From the NCBI GenBank assembly GCA_905160935.1, contig CAJHZI010000839.1:1-64000 (forward strand): a stretch of 64,000 nucleotides of DNA, in the 5' to 3' direction. The position numbers and the translations under genes were made by a program. Source of the stretch: Enchytraeus crypticus. Taxonomy: Eukaryota; Annelida; Clitellata; Enchytraeida; Enchytraeidae. This document shows, piece by piece, positions 40,571-53,735 of this stretch (its first letter is position 1; each line of letters starts with the position of its first letter). The notes under the pieces were generated by a model. The model ran no database searches. It was not told where the DNA came from and was given only the letters and a program-made list of their open reading frames with translations.

Positions 40571-41034
40571 AATACATTTTATATATAATTTTTACAACGA
40601 CGCAAATTGCCTCGTTCGTTGACAAAATATGTGAGGGAAGTGGAAAAGGTACGAAGTTTAAAAAGAACGGGTAAAGTGAAAAATGTCGCAGAGTGAGACT
40701 TTTTCTCTAGGATGAAGGGAGCATATGAATGAATGGGTCTTTGCTTTAGGAGGAGGGGGTAGAGGCCCTTAGCGATAGGCTACATAATAATTAATTTTAT
40801 CATTCAGCTGTTGGCTTGTCCTTCTTGGATGTTGTTAAATGCTACTTTGAGCTAGTCGGTAGTTTGTCTCTGACTGCAGAGCTGTAGGTGGAGCCTGGAG
40901 CAGGTAGAGTTCAAATCCAAGGGCAGACTTACCCCCCCCCCCCTTTCTCATACATTCTTGATTGAAAACTGAAAATAAACTTGGCTCTGTCTTTATTTTC
41001 TTAATTTAATCATTCATAATAATTGAAAGATAGC

Positions 41035-41092
41035 TATACACCGTGCTCCTGCCGGTAGGCAGCGCACTAAGAGAGAGAGAGAGAGAGAGAAT
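41035..41092 (+). mobile_element. LINE-G tail remnant
   Basis: CTCCTGCCGGTAGGCAGCGC then ACTAAG(AG)n. Confidence 0.65.
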
Positions 41093-41324
41093 AATTGATT
41101 TTCTTGAGTTAACTTGGAACACTGCGCAATGTTTCTCGGCTAATTTTAATTACAATGTCTTAAAAAAAAACTGCCGAATGGTTAACTGCTGATCGGCTGA
41201 TCGTTGATTCAGCTGAATACTACTGTAGGGTAATATTTCACATTTTAAAGCAGTGGTAGATAATATGTTTTAAGGAACATAGTAAATATTAAGATTATAT
41301 AACTGTATCTTTCTCTAAAGTAAA

Positions 41325-41556
41325 AAAGTTAACACGCATTATAGTGAAACGATCAACTATGTCGATATCTATCACTTTTAATGCCACATTTTTAAACCGT
41401 TTGGCAAATTTAGACCATTTTCCGTAAAACCATTCCAGTAAATGTCTGATATTTTACTCTCAGATCAGCGCGGCTGGGATTCGAATCCACGAGGGCTCAA
41501 TTCACAGCAGGATCTGTCATTTAAAACTTCATGACCCTACGCTATTAAGACATTTA
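41325..41556 (-). repeat. SINE-B copy (tRNA-derived)
   Basis: A full minus-strand copy; GGGATTCGAATCCACGAGG marks the B-box region. Confidence 0.85.
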
Positions 41557-42619
41557 AAGACTAAGTGGTTTTTCGTTTCTTTCTTATACACTGGATTGTT
41601 ACTATTTCTTTGATCTTAAATACAAATACAGTTTTCAGCTATCAATTTACATCTCCTCCTACCTATCCTCTTATCCAATCACAATCCTCTATCCTCTTCC
41701 TCATCAGCCAATCACAAACCTTCTTCACGCTCCTCCACCAATCAGCGATAAGCTGCGGGTTTTTTTCGCCTGCAATGGTAAACACTGTTGATAACCGAAC
41801 ACTCAAGTTATAAAAGAGTGATCAGATATGCATCACTCGCTATGTAGGATGAGAACATTTATACTGTAGAGTTTATCTGTGAGATCAGGTATTGTCTAGA
41901 CATTACATGTGATATCATATAACATTACGCAGTGGCTTCGGCTAGCCGCTATACATAGAGCTTATTATAGGTGCAGTATGTACATGCTAAGTGCGTTGGA
42001 TTATCTTTAACTAATGCTATACCAGATCAGTTCAAGTGTAGCTGAGTTGTTAACTCATTCGTGCACAAATAGGCAGATCAAGGGTTCGAATGTGGGCCTG
42101 ACTGTTAGTCTACACAAGAATGTAGCTTTACTACGTGTTTAACGTCACTTTTGTCATCTCAGGATGATAAAAGAATGTCGTACGAACTCTGCTATATCGT
42201 CTTAACTGTCAGTCAATTGATGTAGTTATAAAACGTCGCTCATTGTCTAGTACCATAGTGGCACTAAATATAACAATGACAATCCAGCATAAAAGACCAC
42301 AATTGGTACGAGCATCTAGACTCTTGCGAAGCTGGAATATGATAGATTAATATCATGTCATATAGGCCTACGCTGTTGCGAAATAGATTTGCTAAATGCA
42401 GCTTCTCAAAAATCGCCTCTTAAGGACATGTGCAGATGGTCTGAGATTCGATTCCTTACTTCTCTAGGTAAATTAAAAGTGAGAGTTATTACACATTATT
42501 ACTTATTATTACGCCTATTATTACTTATTATTACGCATATTATTACTTATTATTACTTATTATGCCTAGTTATTAGACCTACACTAGAACTACAGCACTT
42601 TATATATATATATATAGAT

Positions 42620-42702
42620 GTATACAAGTCATCATCATCATCATCTTCTTCATCATCATTCCCCGTGCGTTCTGAAGAGAACATAGGGCGGCAACATTCC
42701 TC

Positions 42703-42705
<3 letters not shown>
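42620..42705 (-). mobile_element. RTE-like LINE 3' end, short copy
   Basis: The minus strand encodes KWRNVAALCSLQNARG then runs into GAATGATGATGAAGAAGATG. It is identical over its length to part of the 43013 copy. Confidence 0.75.

Positions 42706-42739
<34 letters not shown>
42706..42739. repeat. (AT)n between two LINE ends
   Basis: An AT run directly joining the RTE-like fragment and the LINE-G fragment. Confidence 0.9.
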
Positions 42740-42742
<3 letters not shown>

Positions 42743-42842
42743 ACCCACTTATATGTGAAAATGAAGAGGAAGGCGGACGACAGAGAAGAGTGGAGGCGTT
42801 ATGTACCATGGACCTGCCAGTAGGCAGTGCACTAAGAGAGAT
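42740..42842 (+). mobile_element. LINE-G 3' end, well preserved
   Basis: Encodes VKMKRKADDREEWRRYVPWT then CQ and stop, followed by GCAGTGCACTAAGAGAGA. Confidence 0.85.
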
Positions 42843-43012
42843 ATAATGTATACGTAGGCTTTGCATAGACTTATTTTATATGACTTTTGCATGCTCATTC
42901 TATTTAATGGCAAAGCGGTTTGCTGAAGGCTACAATTAGATAAAGGATCATTTCCTGAGAGAGGATTTCTGAGCACATGCTATATTGTTAAATGCCAAGT
43001 TACTAACTCAAG

Positions 43013-43245
43013 TCATCATCATCATCATCTTCTTCATCATCATTCCCCGTGCGTTCTGAAGAGAACATAGGGCGGCAACATTCCTCCATTTTTTTCTGTC
43101 TTTAGCAACCCTCACAGCATCTTCCCATGAAATGTTCAAAGTTTTCAAATCTTCGTTGATCGTGTTGAGCCAATTACTTCTAGGTCTTCCTCTTTTCCTT
43201 TTCCTTGACTTGGCTTCCAATTTATTGCAGTTTTTGCATATCTAT
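43013..43245 (-). mobile_element. RTE-like LINE ORF C-terminus
   Basis: The minus strand encodes KRKRGRPRSNWLNTINEDLK then SWEDAVRVAKDRKKWRNVA. This GRPR...DR..WR pattern ends many non-LTR RT ORFs. The element end passes into a GATGAA/GATGAT tail. Confidence 0.85.
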
Positions 43246-43256
43246 CGTCAGGGTGA

Positions 43257-43299
43257 CTAATTCCAATATTATATTATTATAATATAATATTGGAATTAG
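43257..43299. repeat. Perfect inverted repeat, 20-bp arms
   Basis: CTAATTCCAATATTATATTA, a 3-base loop TTA, then the exact complement. It lies just upstream of the RTE-like fragment. Confidence 0.93.
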
Positions 43300-43531
43300 T
43301 AATAATAATAGTAACTAATAGACTTATATTAATGAAATTTATTATATAAAAATACTCAATATTCAAATACTATAATAGGTCTAGTGTGTACCACTACGCA
43401 CCATCAGCGCACAACTGAGCCCTGAACAAGAGAGGGTGACGTGATAACTTTGTACTGTTTAAAGGCTTTCACTGATGAACTATAGATGGTTTTACCACTT
43501 AATTGCTTACACCAAGTTCTGAAGCAGTATG

Positions 43532-43672
43532 TCTAGTGGCTGGAGCCAGTGACGATGTCGGTAAAATACTCGACAGCGGATCAGTATGTGCGGGGTTAAA
43601 TCTTGGGCTTGCCTGTCACTGACATCGCTTTCGAGGGAGGAAACTGACATTAACATTGGCTTTACCAGCTTT
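43532..43672 (+). repeat. SINE-A copy
   Basis: GGCTGGAGCCAGTGACGATG to GGCTTTACCAGCTTTTA, full length with a few changes. Confidence 0.88.
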
Positions 43673-43979
43673 TAGTATTAAAATCAGACCTGCTACGTTA
43701 GTTTATTTTTTAAGTAGACCGATTCTTACGGCTTCAGCTGATTGCACTGGCATTTGAAGCCAGGTATCGAACCCGAGGCTCCTGATTGAAGGCAAACGTG
43801 CTACCTATCTTTCCACTCAGCCGAGACGTTGTAGGCTCTTGTTTAGTATGAGATAATTTCTGATTTGACCAGCCCCTGATGAATTCTTTAGTCAGGTCTA
43901 AGAGTTCAATGCTTGGACTGGCTTTTAGCCTTTAACCTTGAACTAGGGCGTGTGACCTCAGTTTAGTGGAGAGGGAAGA

Positions 43980-44084
43980 TAGATAGATAGATAAAGAGAG
44001 GGAGATAGATAGATAGATAGAGAGAGAGATAGGGAGCGTATGTAGATAGAGTGTGAGAGAGAGAAAGAGAGGGGGAGAGACCGT

Positions 44085-44143
<59 letters not shown>

Positions 44144-44611
44144 GGATGGATGGATGGATGGATGGATGGATGGATGGATGGATGGATGGATGGATGGATG
44201 GATGGATCGGATGGATGGATGGATGGATGGATGGATGGATGGATGGATGGATGGATGGATGGATGGATGGATGGATGGATGGATGGATGGATGGATGGAT
44301 GGATGGATGGATGGATGGATGGATGGATGGATGGATGGATGGATGGATGGATGGATGGATGGATGGGATGGGATGGATGGATGGATGGATGGATGGATGG
44401 AGGGGATGGATGGATGGATGGATGGATGGATGGATGGATGGATGGATGGATGGATGGATGGATGGATGGATGGATGGATGGATGGATGGATGGATGGATG
44501 GATGGATGGATGGAGGATGGATGGATGGATGGATGGATGGATGGATGGATGGATGGATGGATGGATGGATGGATGGATGGATGGATGGATGGATGGATGG
44601 ATGGATGGATG

Positions 44612-44657
<46 letters not shown>

Positions 44658-44700
44658 CAGATAGATAGACAGATAGATAGACAGATAGATAGACAGATAA
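43980..44700. repeat. (GATA)n-(GGAT)n-(GATA)n compound array
   Basis: GATA repeats, about 470 bp of GGAT repeats (44143-44613) with four small interruptions (ATCGGATG, GGGATGGGATGG, GGAGGGGATGG, GGAGGATGG), then GATA and GACAGATA again. The DGWM/IHPS ORFs are repeat read-through. Confidence 0.97.
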
Positions 44701-45099
44701 AGAGAGAGAGAGAGAGCTAGGGGGGAGGGATAGAAGTAGGTATAGTCTCACTGGCGCCACAACCATTTGAGAGTCATTCGCTACACAGCACATAACATAT
44801 GCACGAGTGTGCGCTCTGCAGTGGTGGGATAAATACTTCCTACATGTATCTTGAATACTTTAAAACGTCATTTGTAAATACTTTAAACATACCTTTAGGC
44901 CCAATGGTATGTATAAAAATCATGAAAGAGAGTATTTTTCAGAAATATTTCAGAAAGTACAGAATTTAGTAGTATTTAACTAATTCCATTGTGCCCATCA
45001 CTGTAGATGGTCAGTCTATGGTATTATAACTTGGCTGTTTGATAGAAGAGATTGTTCTGTTTGATACTTGATACTGTAGCATATAATGTACACATAGGA

Positions 45100-45165
45100 T
45101 CCAATCAATCGGTTAATAAATGAAGATTTAGCGTCGATTTCCTCTTCCCATAATGCTGTGTGCTA
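45100..45165 (-). repeat. Diverged SINE-C 3' piece
   Basis: CCAATCAATCGGTTAATAAA then GATTTAGCGTCGATTTCCTC. Confidence 0.5.
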
Positions 45166-45807
45166 CTGAGTTATTTCATAAATTAGGAACAATAATTTCT
45201 GTATTATGTTAACATTGCCATACATCAAATTAATTAGGTTTATCATTGGGTTGCTTATCTTGATGCATCTATATCGCCACACCGATTGTGGCTCATTGGA
45301 TGAATGTTCAACCCTTAAACCTCTCATTTCGAGTCTTTCGCTTATCAGTTTATTCAGTGGTATTTATGTAAACAAAAAATGACTTAGAAAAGAAGTTAAC
45401 AAATAACTAACTGAAGTTTCTAAATAAATAAATTTATTGGCATTATACGTATATCTAACTCTTTACTTATATAATTATAAATTTTATTGGTAACTGTTTC
45501 ATATTTATAGTTATGCTTTTGACTAACTGATTGATTTAATTTAATATGAAGTCACTGACAGATATGAACCATGAGTCTGTTGATCAAGAGCGGAACGCTT
45601 AACCAATGGCGCCACGGTGTCAAGCTGTTCTAGTGGCTTGCTAATGGCTGTAAAGTTGTGCTAATATTTATACGTCGTATATCTCGAGTCGTACTCTCAT
45701 AACAGAAATGTTACAGCGGTGCCACTTCAAATGTTTTGTTTACAATAAGTTCATCCGCTGTTTTCTTTAGGGAAGGGTTACACTTTACTGCCATCCATTG
45801 GGCTTCC

Positions 45808-45854
45808 GTTATAGTTTACACTGCACTGTTAGTTTGCCAACGAATGTTTTATTA

Positions 45855-45906
<52 letters not shown>

Positions 45907-45983
45907 GTGTAAACTCTCTCTCTCTCTCTCTCTCACTCTCTCTCTCTCTCTCTCTCTCTCTAATAAAGATATAGATTATATAT

Positions 45984-46021
<38 letters not shown>

Positions 46022-46060
46022 TGTATATTTATATATACAGTATATATAAATGTACATGTA
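45808..46060. repeat. (TA)n/(CT)n compound with inverted flanks
   Basis: AGTTTACACTGCA at about 45812 faces TGCAGTGTAAACT at about 45902 across a TA run. A (CT)n run and a second TA run follow. Confidence 0.85.
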
Positions 46061-46659
46061 ATTGTAGAATATGATACAGAATATGCATGTATTGCAGAAT
46101 TAAAAGCAAACACATTTTAATGGAAGAATCAGTGGTAGGAAGAAGAAATGGCTTAGAAGAAACACATCTATTTTCCTCTGAAATTTTCCTACTGCTAAGT
46201 CTACGCAAAAAAATTCCAGACCATTCAATTTTAGGGTTACTGTGCGGGCTATAGTATATTGGGGCAATAAACCCCGCCATAAATTTGGATCATAATACTT
46301 AGCTAGGAGTGTTTGCTTAGTTGTAAGAGCTAATGATATAGAAAAGTAACATGGGAATATTTGCGAGGTTCTGTAGACAAGCAGCACTTAGCATGCGTGC
46401 TCTCGATTCATTAGTATTCAATTGTTTGACGAAGGAGAAGTTCTTCAACGATTAACTTATTGCTTTGACTTCACCGACATCAACATTCGTTAACAGGTCG
46501 CAATTGCAGCGTTTTCTCCATAAGATACGACCTCTTCTCAAAGTCTTGATGAGATACGACCTCTCTTTAATGTCTCTATAAGATACGACTTCTCTTCAAT
46601 GTCTCTATGAGATACGACCTCTCTATTTAATACTATAGCAACACATACAACCACGCACA

Positions 46660-46688
46660 AATCTAGAGAGAGAGAGAGAGAGAAAGAA

Positions 46689-46719
<31 letters not shown>

Positions 46720-46810
46720 ACAGAGAAAAGGGAGAGAGAAGGAGATAGAGAGAGAAAAGATGGAGATAGAGAAGAGGGAGAGAGAAAGAGATAGAGAGAG
46801 AAAAAAGTTA
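46660..46810. repeat. (GA)n-rich tract
   Basis: GAGAGA runs with AAGAGGGAGA interruptions. Confidence 0.9.
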
Positions 46811-46952
46811 TTGTGAGTGAGAGAGCAGTTTATGTTTGTCTAGCATCTCTGGCATGTGTCACAAGCAATCAGTGTTGATTAGCATAAACGCGGGCATCTC
46901 TGTGGAGAATCTGTAGAGACTTTGGCAATCAGGAGAACTAGCTTATACTAAG

Positions 46953-47080
46953 TCATCGACATATGTCGGTAAGATGTTCGACCGCGGATCAGTATGTGCG
47001 GGATTCAAATCCTGGGCTCGCCCGTCACTGACATCGCTTTCGAGTGAGGAAACTGACGTTAACCTTACCTTTACCAGCTT

Positions 47081-47133
<53 letters not shown>
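46953..47133 (+). repeat. SINE-A copy followed by (TA)n
   Basis: ATGTCGGTAAGATGTTCGAC to CCTTACCTTTACCAGC, then a TA run from 47083. Confidence 0.88.
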
Positions 47134-47135
<2 letters not shown>

Positions 47136-47819
47136 TATAGGGAGAGAGAAGGCAGAGAGAGCGAGAGAGGAGAGGGGAGAATGAGAGATACATGTGGAGA
47201 TAGTGATGGAGAGATTTAGCTTTAAAAAGTAAAGGGAATATCTTCATAGAGATAAAAGGGGAGAAAAATTTAACGTTAAAAATAAAATTTCTCTCATTGT
47301 CTCTTTATCGTCTCTCAATCTCTCAACTTACTTCTATAAGCTCTATATAATATAAAGCATCTATTGGCTGAGACACGTCATGCTATATCTGCACTGTATT
47401 ATTAATGGCCTAACCTCTGCTTGAAACTTTAAAACCTCTGAGATCAGATAACGTAGCCTGTCATCGCCATTATAAGATCTCTATCTCTCTAAGCACAGAA
47501 CCTGCACAGCACAGCACAGCGCTATCAGAGCATGGCATTAGTGCAGCGACTGTACTACTATTTGAAACTACTTTTTGATTATTTTTATTATTTGCTACTA
47601 TTCTGCTAATTGCTACAAGTATTTTGAGTATAGAGCAGTTTAGTTTCTATGTTACCGTAGTCCACGTCGATTTCTATCTGAATTGTTCTAAATGTTAAGT
47701 TGTGAGTTTTTTTAATTGTTTGAAATTGGAGGAAAGAGGCAAAACTTTACCACGATGGGAGATGAGTTAGAAATTTTCATGTTGGTCATGGGTTTAATTA
47801 TGGTCATTGGTTTAATAAT

Positions 47820-47895
47820 AAAGGTTTAATAATAATAATAAAGGTTTATCGTCCGTTTCCTCATACAAGGATGATGTCAAGGACGTTAATGGGGA
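47820..47895 (-). repeat. SINE-C 3' piece
   Basis: AAAGGTTTATCGTCCGTTTC, CTCATACAAGGATGATGTCA, AGGACGTTAA. Confidence 0.7.
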
Positions 47896-48425
47896 TTATC
47901 TGTTAACATATTCAGCGCCAATGGTTTCAGTTGGTTTCGGCATCCGAAGTTAACATCAGGAACGTCAGCGTCTAGGCTTGAGCAGCTAATTGATATATAA
48001 ATTAATTGATTGATTGATTAATTAATTGATTACTTTTGTTACTTAGATGAATGTTGGTTTGATTGATTGATTTATTGCTCTTGTGCTTTGTAGGTTACTG
48101 TATTAAACTCTCCGAATAGATACTTCACGATACTATGTGCTATTACAGTATTTTGAAGCACTTCAGGAATAAAAAGGAAATATAATGGTTTAGTAAATGC
48201 CTGAAATATGATTTATTTAATAAATTGAACATTCTGGTGAACAAACTCCACTGATTCAAAGATGTCACTTTACATGTATATCTAACGGAATAAAATGTAC
48301 ATAACTTGTCAGACATACATGTAGAATAGAATAAATAGCAGCTTCTAATTATAAAGCGCTAAGTATTCTTTTGACGTTATTCGGTAATAGAACTTGGATT
48401 TGACGCAGTGTTACCAAGTACAGAG

Positions 48426-51400
48426 ATGTGGAAATCCTCCTCGTTTTCTTGCAAGAGGTGGGCAGCACTGTTCTTGCTAGCTCAGCTACCTGGTACGTTT
48501 TCTATATTGTAACCTCAGAAAACTGGTGTTTATAAGTGTTTATCAGTGTTTATCAGTGTTTGTCTGTGTTTATCAGTGTTAATAAGTGTTTATAAGTGTT
48601 TGTAAGTTTTAATCAGAGCTTATCAGTGTTTATCAGTGTATATTAGAGTTTATCAGTGTTTATCAGTGTTTATCGGTGTGTATCAGAGTTTATCAGTGTT
48701 TTTCAGTGTGTATCAGTGTTTGTCAGTGTTTATCAGGGTTTATCGGTGTTTATCAGTGTTTATCAGTATTTATAAGTGTTTATAAGTGTTTATCGGTGTT
48801 TATCAGTGTTTGACCGCGCGTACTGTATAATAAAATCGTATAGGATCACATACTGTTATGCAATTGGCTAGCACATATGAATGTAAACGAAAGAGAGGAA
48901 TGCTAGTAAGTTATACAGTGAATATGTTTAATTTATGTTTAAAGAGCTCGAGGCATTCCAATCAAATCAAAATAAATCACATTCATAATATGCGCCATCT
49001 GTCGTCAGCGACTCATCACAGTTAATCATATCATCACTTATATACTGCACATATACCTTAGACTTTTAGACAAAAAGTCTAAAGAAAGACACAAAGATCA
49101 TGATAGTGAAAACCTTGGTTTGTCCCACCCTATTGTATTAGGAGGCGTTATATACCATGGATCTGCCAGTAGGCAGTGCACTAAGAGAGAGAGAGATACC
49201 TTATCCATTCGTCAAACACATCCTGTGCCGCCTGATATCTACGTTAACTTCTATCTTTATAGGTCTACTTATTATATTATTGATATATTATTGATTTTGT
49301 ACTATTTGTATTGATTTCATACTATTTGTATTGATTTTATACCATTTGTGTTTTACACTATTTATATTGATTTTATACTATTGATAAATTATTGATTTTA
49401 TCGTGAAGAACTACGAAGCGAATGGATATACGGTTTTACGTACGGTTCCTCTTTTGAGCATTATGTCAACAATTCTAATTATTCCATAGTTCCAACTCTG
49501 GCAGGATTTGCTTGCTTTTCAATTTTTCTGTTCACAAACCTAAACACTAAATTCTCATTTTTCATGAGCTTAGATTATGAATGATGAACTAGACATATAT
49601 TATGCGGGATCTCTAGCTCGCAGTAAGGAGGACAGGCTGCTAGTAGCGGCGCCTAGGTAAATGGCCTCAATATCTTCTCTGTATCGCCCATTGTCTGCAC
49701 GAGAGAGTTGACAATGGCGCTCGGCAAAGCTTTGAACACGAGACTGACGTGAAAGAGATAAGCATCTAAGCATTTGACCAGAGGCGCGTAGATCAGTGGA
49801 GATGTTATCTGCGACTGGCGCTTATAACAAGAGATATAGGGCGATATTAGGGCCACGAGAATAGGGCCACGATGGTATGGCCACGACCGTAGGGTCACGA
49901 TAGTAGGGTCACGATAGTAGGGTCACGATACTAGTGTCACGATAGAAGGGTCACGACAGTACGGCCACGATAGTACGGCCACGATAATAGGGCCACGATA
50001 GTAGGGTCACGATAGTAGGGTCACGATAGTAGGGCCACGATAGTAGGGCCACGAGAGTAGGGTCACGATAGTAGGGTCACGATAGTAGGGCCACGATAGT
50101 AAGGTCATGATTGTAGGGTCACGACAGTAGGACTATAACCTTGAAAAGTGTCCTCGAGTAGTCACGTGACTAATACTGTGACCTTGAGGACAATAACACT
50201 GCCTACGGGCTCAGCCAAGTTTTCTGCTGTATGATTCATCATCTCTTGCAGTTTAGAAACGAAACTCCAATCAATCTATCAATCAATCAATCAATAAATC
50301 AGTCAATCAATCAATCAATAAGAATTGAAACGCCGTAAGCCTATGGATTCTTTTAGAAATCTGTCACAACAAGCATACATACTATGGCTAATGTCGTAAT
50401 TATTGATAATTTATCAATTGATTGATTGATTTATTAATTTACCTATTGTTGTTCTAATTAATTAAACCTAGCATATTGCTTTTGCATTACAGCGATGCTG
50501 ATGACGCAATCGTACTGCCCGCCTGACGTCATATATAGGTCAGCAGATTGTTTATATGACTACGTCATACAGCTCGACGCGTTACGTCAGAATGACCTAC
50601 ATTTCTTGTCAGGAGTGGACGCCGAGAACATCCGACTCATCTGCAGGTCTGACCTACATTCGTGACCTACATTCCTAACCCATTTTCTTGCCATACATTC
50701 GTGACCTACATTCGTGACCTAGAAATATGTATGGACGAAAATATTGCTTCTCTTTTCCGAACACAAGAACATCGTCAGAATTGATTCAACTGAGTTTCGA
50801 AATGTAGCTTTTAACTTACAAGGAAAGTTGTCTGCCAACTCGTCTACTAGGTCTATTATTATTATTATTAACAACGAAAACTGATATAGCAGTGTTGCGG
50901 CCGAACTTGGTCTTCGAGACTACTTTAATAGTAATAAGCTGAATAACAAAACCGGCAAATTATGGTTCCACGCTGAGAATTGAATCAGGGCCCCAGCAGG
51001 TTCACAAATGCTGAGATTCCAGCCATTAGACCATTTGAATAATAATAGTAATGATGATGATGATGATGATTATGATTATTATTATTATTATTATTTTGAT
51101 TACGATGATGATGCTATTGTATTGTTTTGTATTGAATTTAACTGCATTTCAATGCATTACTTTACATTGCATTGCATGGCATTGCATTGTATTGTTTTGT
51201 ATTTAATTGCATGTTATTGTATTGTATTGCATGGTATTATATTGTTTTGCATCGTACTGTATTCTATAATTTTTGTATTGTATAGCATTGCACTACACTG
51301 CATTGTATTATATCGTATTGTATCGTATAGCATTGTACAGTAGACCTATTCCAATGTTTTGTATCGTATCGTATTTTATCGTATCTCATAATATTGTATC

Positions 51401-53678
51401 GTATTGTATTGTATCGTATCTCATCGTATCTTATAATATTTTATCTTATTGTACTGTGTCGTATTGTATCGCATTGTATAATTGTATTGTATCCTATCGT
51501 ATCACATCGTATCGTATTGTATCGTATCGCATTGTATCGTATTGTATCGTATCGCATTGTATCGTATTGTATTTTACTGTATCGTATTGTATTGTATCAT
51601 ATCGTATTGTATTTTACCATATTGTATGATATCGTATGATATCGTATCGTATCGTATTGTATTATATCGTATCGCATCGTATTGTATCCTATCGTATCGC
51701 ATCGTATTGTATCCTATCGTATCGCATCGTATTGTATTATATCGTATCGCATCGTATTGTATTATATCGTATCGCATCGTATTGTATTATATCGTATCGT
51801 ATCGTATTATATTATATCGTATCGTATCCTATTGTATTATATCGTATCGTATCGCATCGTATTGTATCGTATCGTATTGTATTGTATTGTATTGTACGCA
51901 GCACGCTAGAGACAGGTGGGATGTGCATAGCTAGTTTGGCGGGAGGGTGTAACGCTGAGGTGAGACAAAGCATAGATAATCTCTACTTCAAACCCCACAC
52001 AGCCATCCTACACATGTGCGAGTATAAAAACCTATTCGAGGGTTTGTCGTCATACTTATCCGTAAAAATTTAATTTTAAAATTATACTAATAAAAACTGA
52101 TAAAACTAAGGTTAACGTCAGTTACCTCACTCGAAAGCGATGTCAGCGACGGGCGAGCCCAGGATATTGTCTTCATATTTATCAATAAAATATCAATTTT
52201 AAATTATACTAATACAACATTACTACCGCTTATGATAAATTATAAGTTAATTAGAGTATCAAAAAATAAATAGGTCGATTGTAAAGCTGGTAAAGCTAAT
52301 GTTAACGTTAGTTTCTTCACAAGAAAGCGATGTCAGTGACGGGTGATCCCAGGATTTGAACCCCGCATATACTGATCCGCGGTCTACTATCTTACCGACT
52401 TCGCCACTGGCTCCAGACACAAATACAAAAATGCAAAACTACTACCACTAGTAATAAATTATAAATTTATTAAAGTATCAAACAATAAATAGGTCGATTG
52501 TAACAACACTGCTATTTGCATTATGACACAGTGACGCTAGATGGACGAGTAATAGCAATAGTTTAATAGCAAAGTCCAGCTAATGCAATGATGAGGTTCT
52601 GCAGACCTCCACAAGCCTTTGTTGAAATTTTAAGTCCTGGTCAATTTAGCTTGTAATTGAAATGTAAACTATCCATTAAATATTTAATTAATTAATTAAT
52701 TAAGTGAATCAGTTATTAACTACGTGATTGATTGATTAATTGATTGACTGATTGATTGAGTGATTGATTGAAATAGACTAATTGTTTGGTTAATTTATAT
52801 AGACTGATTGATCGACTGATTGTTTGATTGATTAATGAATATTGAATGATTGATTGATTGATTGATATTGATTGATAGATTAATTGAAAATGATTGATTG
52901 GTTAATTAATTGAAAATGATTGATTGGTTAATTAATTGATATTGATTGATTGATTGAATGATTAATTACTAATTAATTAATTGATTGATTTCAGATTACT
53001 CGATGAACAAGAACTGTTTTGAGAGGCTACGCAACGAGTCAGAGTTATGTCTGGATAGCTCCTTCCCTAGCAGCGATAGACAGCATCAGCATCACAACCA
53101 GAGACAACAACAACAACACAGACAGCGGCATCAGCACAGCTCCAAACAATGCGCGTATGCATCGGTCTATTTCATCCGCAATAATCCATCAATCAATCAA
53201 TCATCATCATCATCAACATCTTCATCATCATCACCATCACCATCATCATTATCATCATCTTCCCTTAAATCCCAGCTTAACTAAGGTCGGGATACAAAGA
53301 GACCTTCTTTGGAAGTTTTCCATTCGTTTAAATTTTGTAGCAATTTCTGGAGTCTAGGTGATCACTAACCGAATACCCTTTCTGCCGCAATAATCAATCT
53401 TCTAACTTATTACACAGTATAACTAAATTTTAAGTAATCATAGTAATCCTAAATTTTGTTAAATTCCAAATCTGCCATTATAAGCCGGGTGTCACTGAAT
53501 TTTTCTCCTAATCTACAGTTTGAAAGTTTTAGATTGTTATTGTTTTGATTGATTGATTAATTAACTGGTTGTTTAAATAATATTCCGACTATCATGATAG
53601 ATTAAATGAGCAACTGACTATTCTATCGATTGATTTGATTGATTGATGGATAGGTTGATTGATTAATTGGATTGATTG

Positions 53679-53735
<57 letters not shown>

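Larger units (their letters stand above)
33684..48425. other. Gene-poor, repeat-rich region
   Basis: Apart from the SETD1 3' UTR I find no supportable exon here. Unlabelled pieces (for example 37840-39100, 40600-41000, 41830-42600, 44810-45800, 46060-46600, 47230-47810) show no coding signal I trust. Confidence 0.5.

Noticed and set aside
43963-44793. Long ORFs of IHPS and MDGW repeats on both strands
   Set aside because: Read-through of the GGAT/GATA array; all three plus frames are open, as expected for a tetranucleotide repeat without stops.
46029-46387. Two overlapping minus-strand ORFs of 83 and 95 residues
   Set aside because: No recognised motif, overlapping frames, next to AT/CT repeats, no splice-compatible partner.
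51008-51900. Ile/Val/Tyr/Ser/Arg-rich ORFs
   Set aside because: Pentanucleotide satellite read-through. Only the part after 51902 is an exon.
51951-51966. Alternative exon 3 donor GAG|GTGAGA in the secreted-protein gene
   Set aside because: It is a stronger donor by sequence, but the phase to exon 4 then gives an early stop, while GAGG|GTTTGT keeps the frame.
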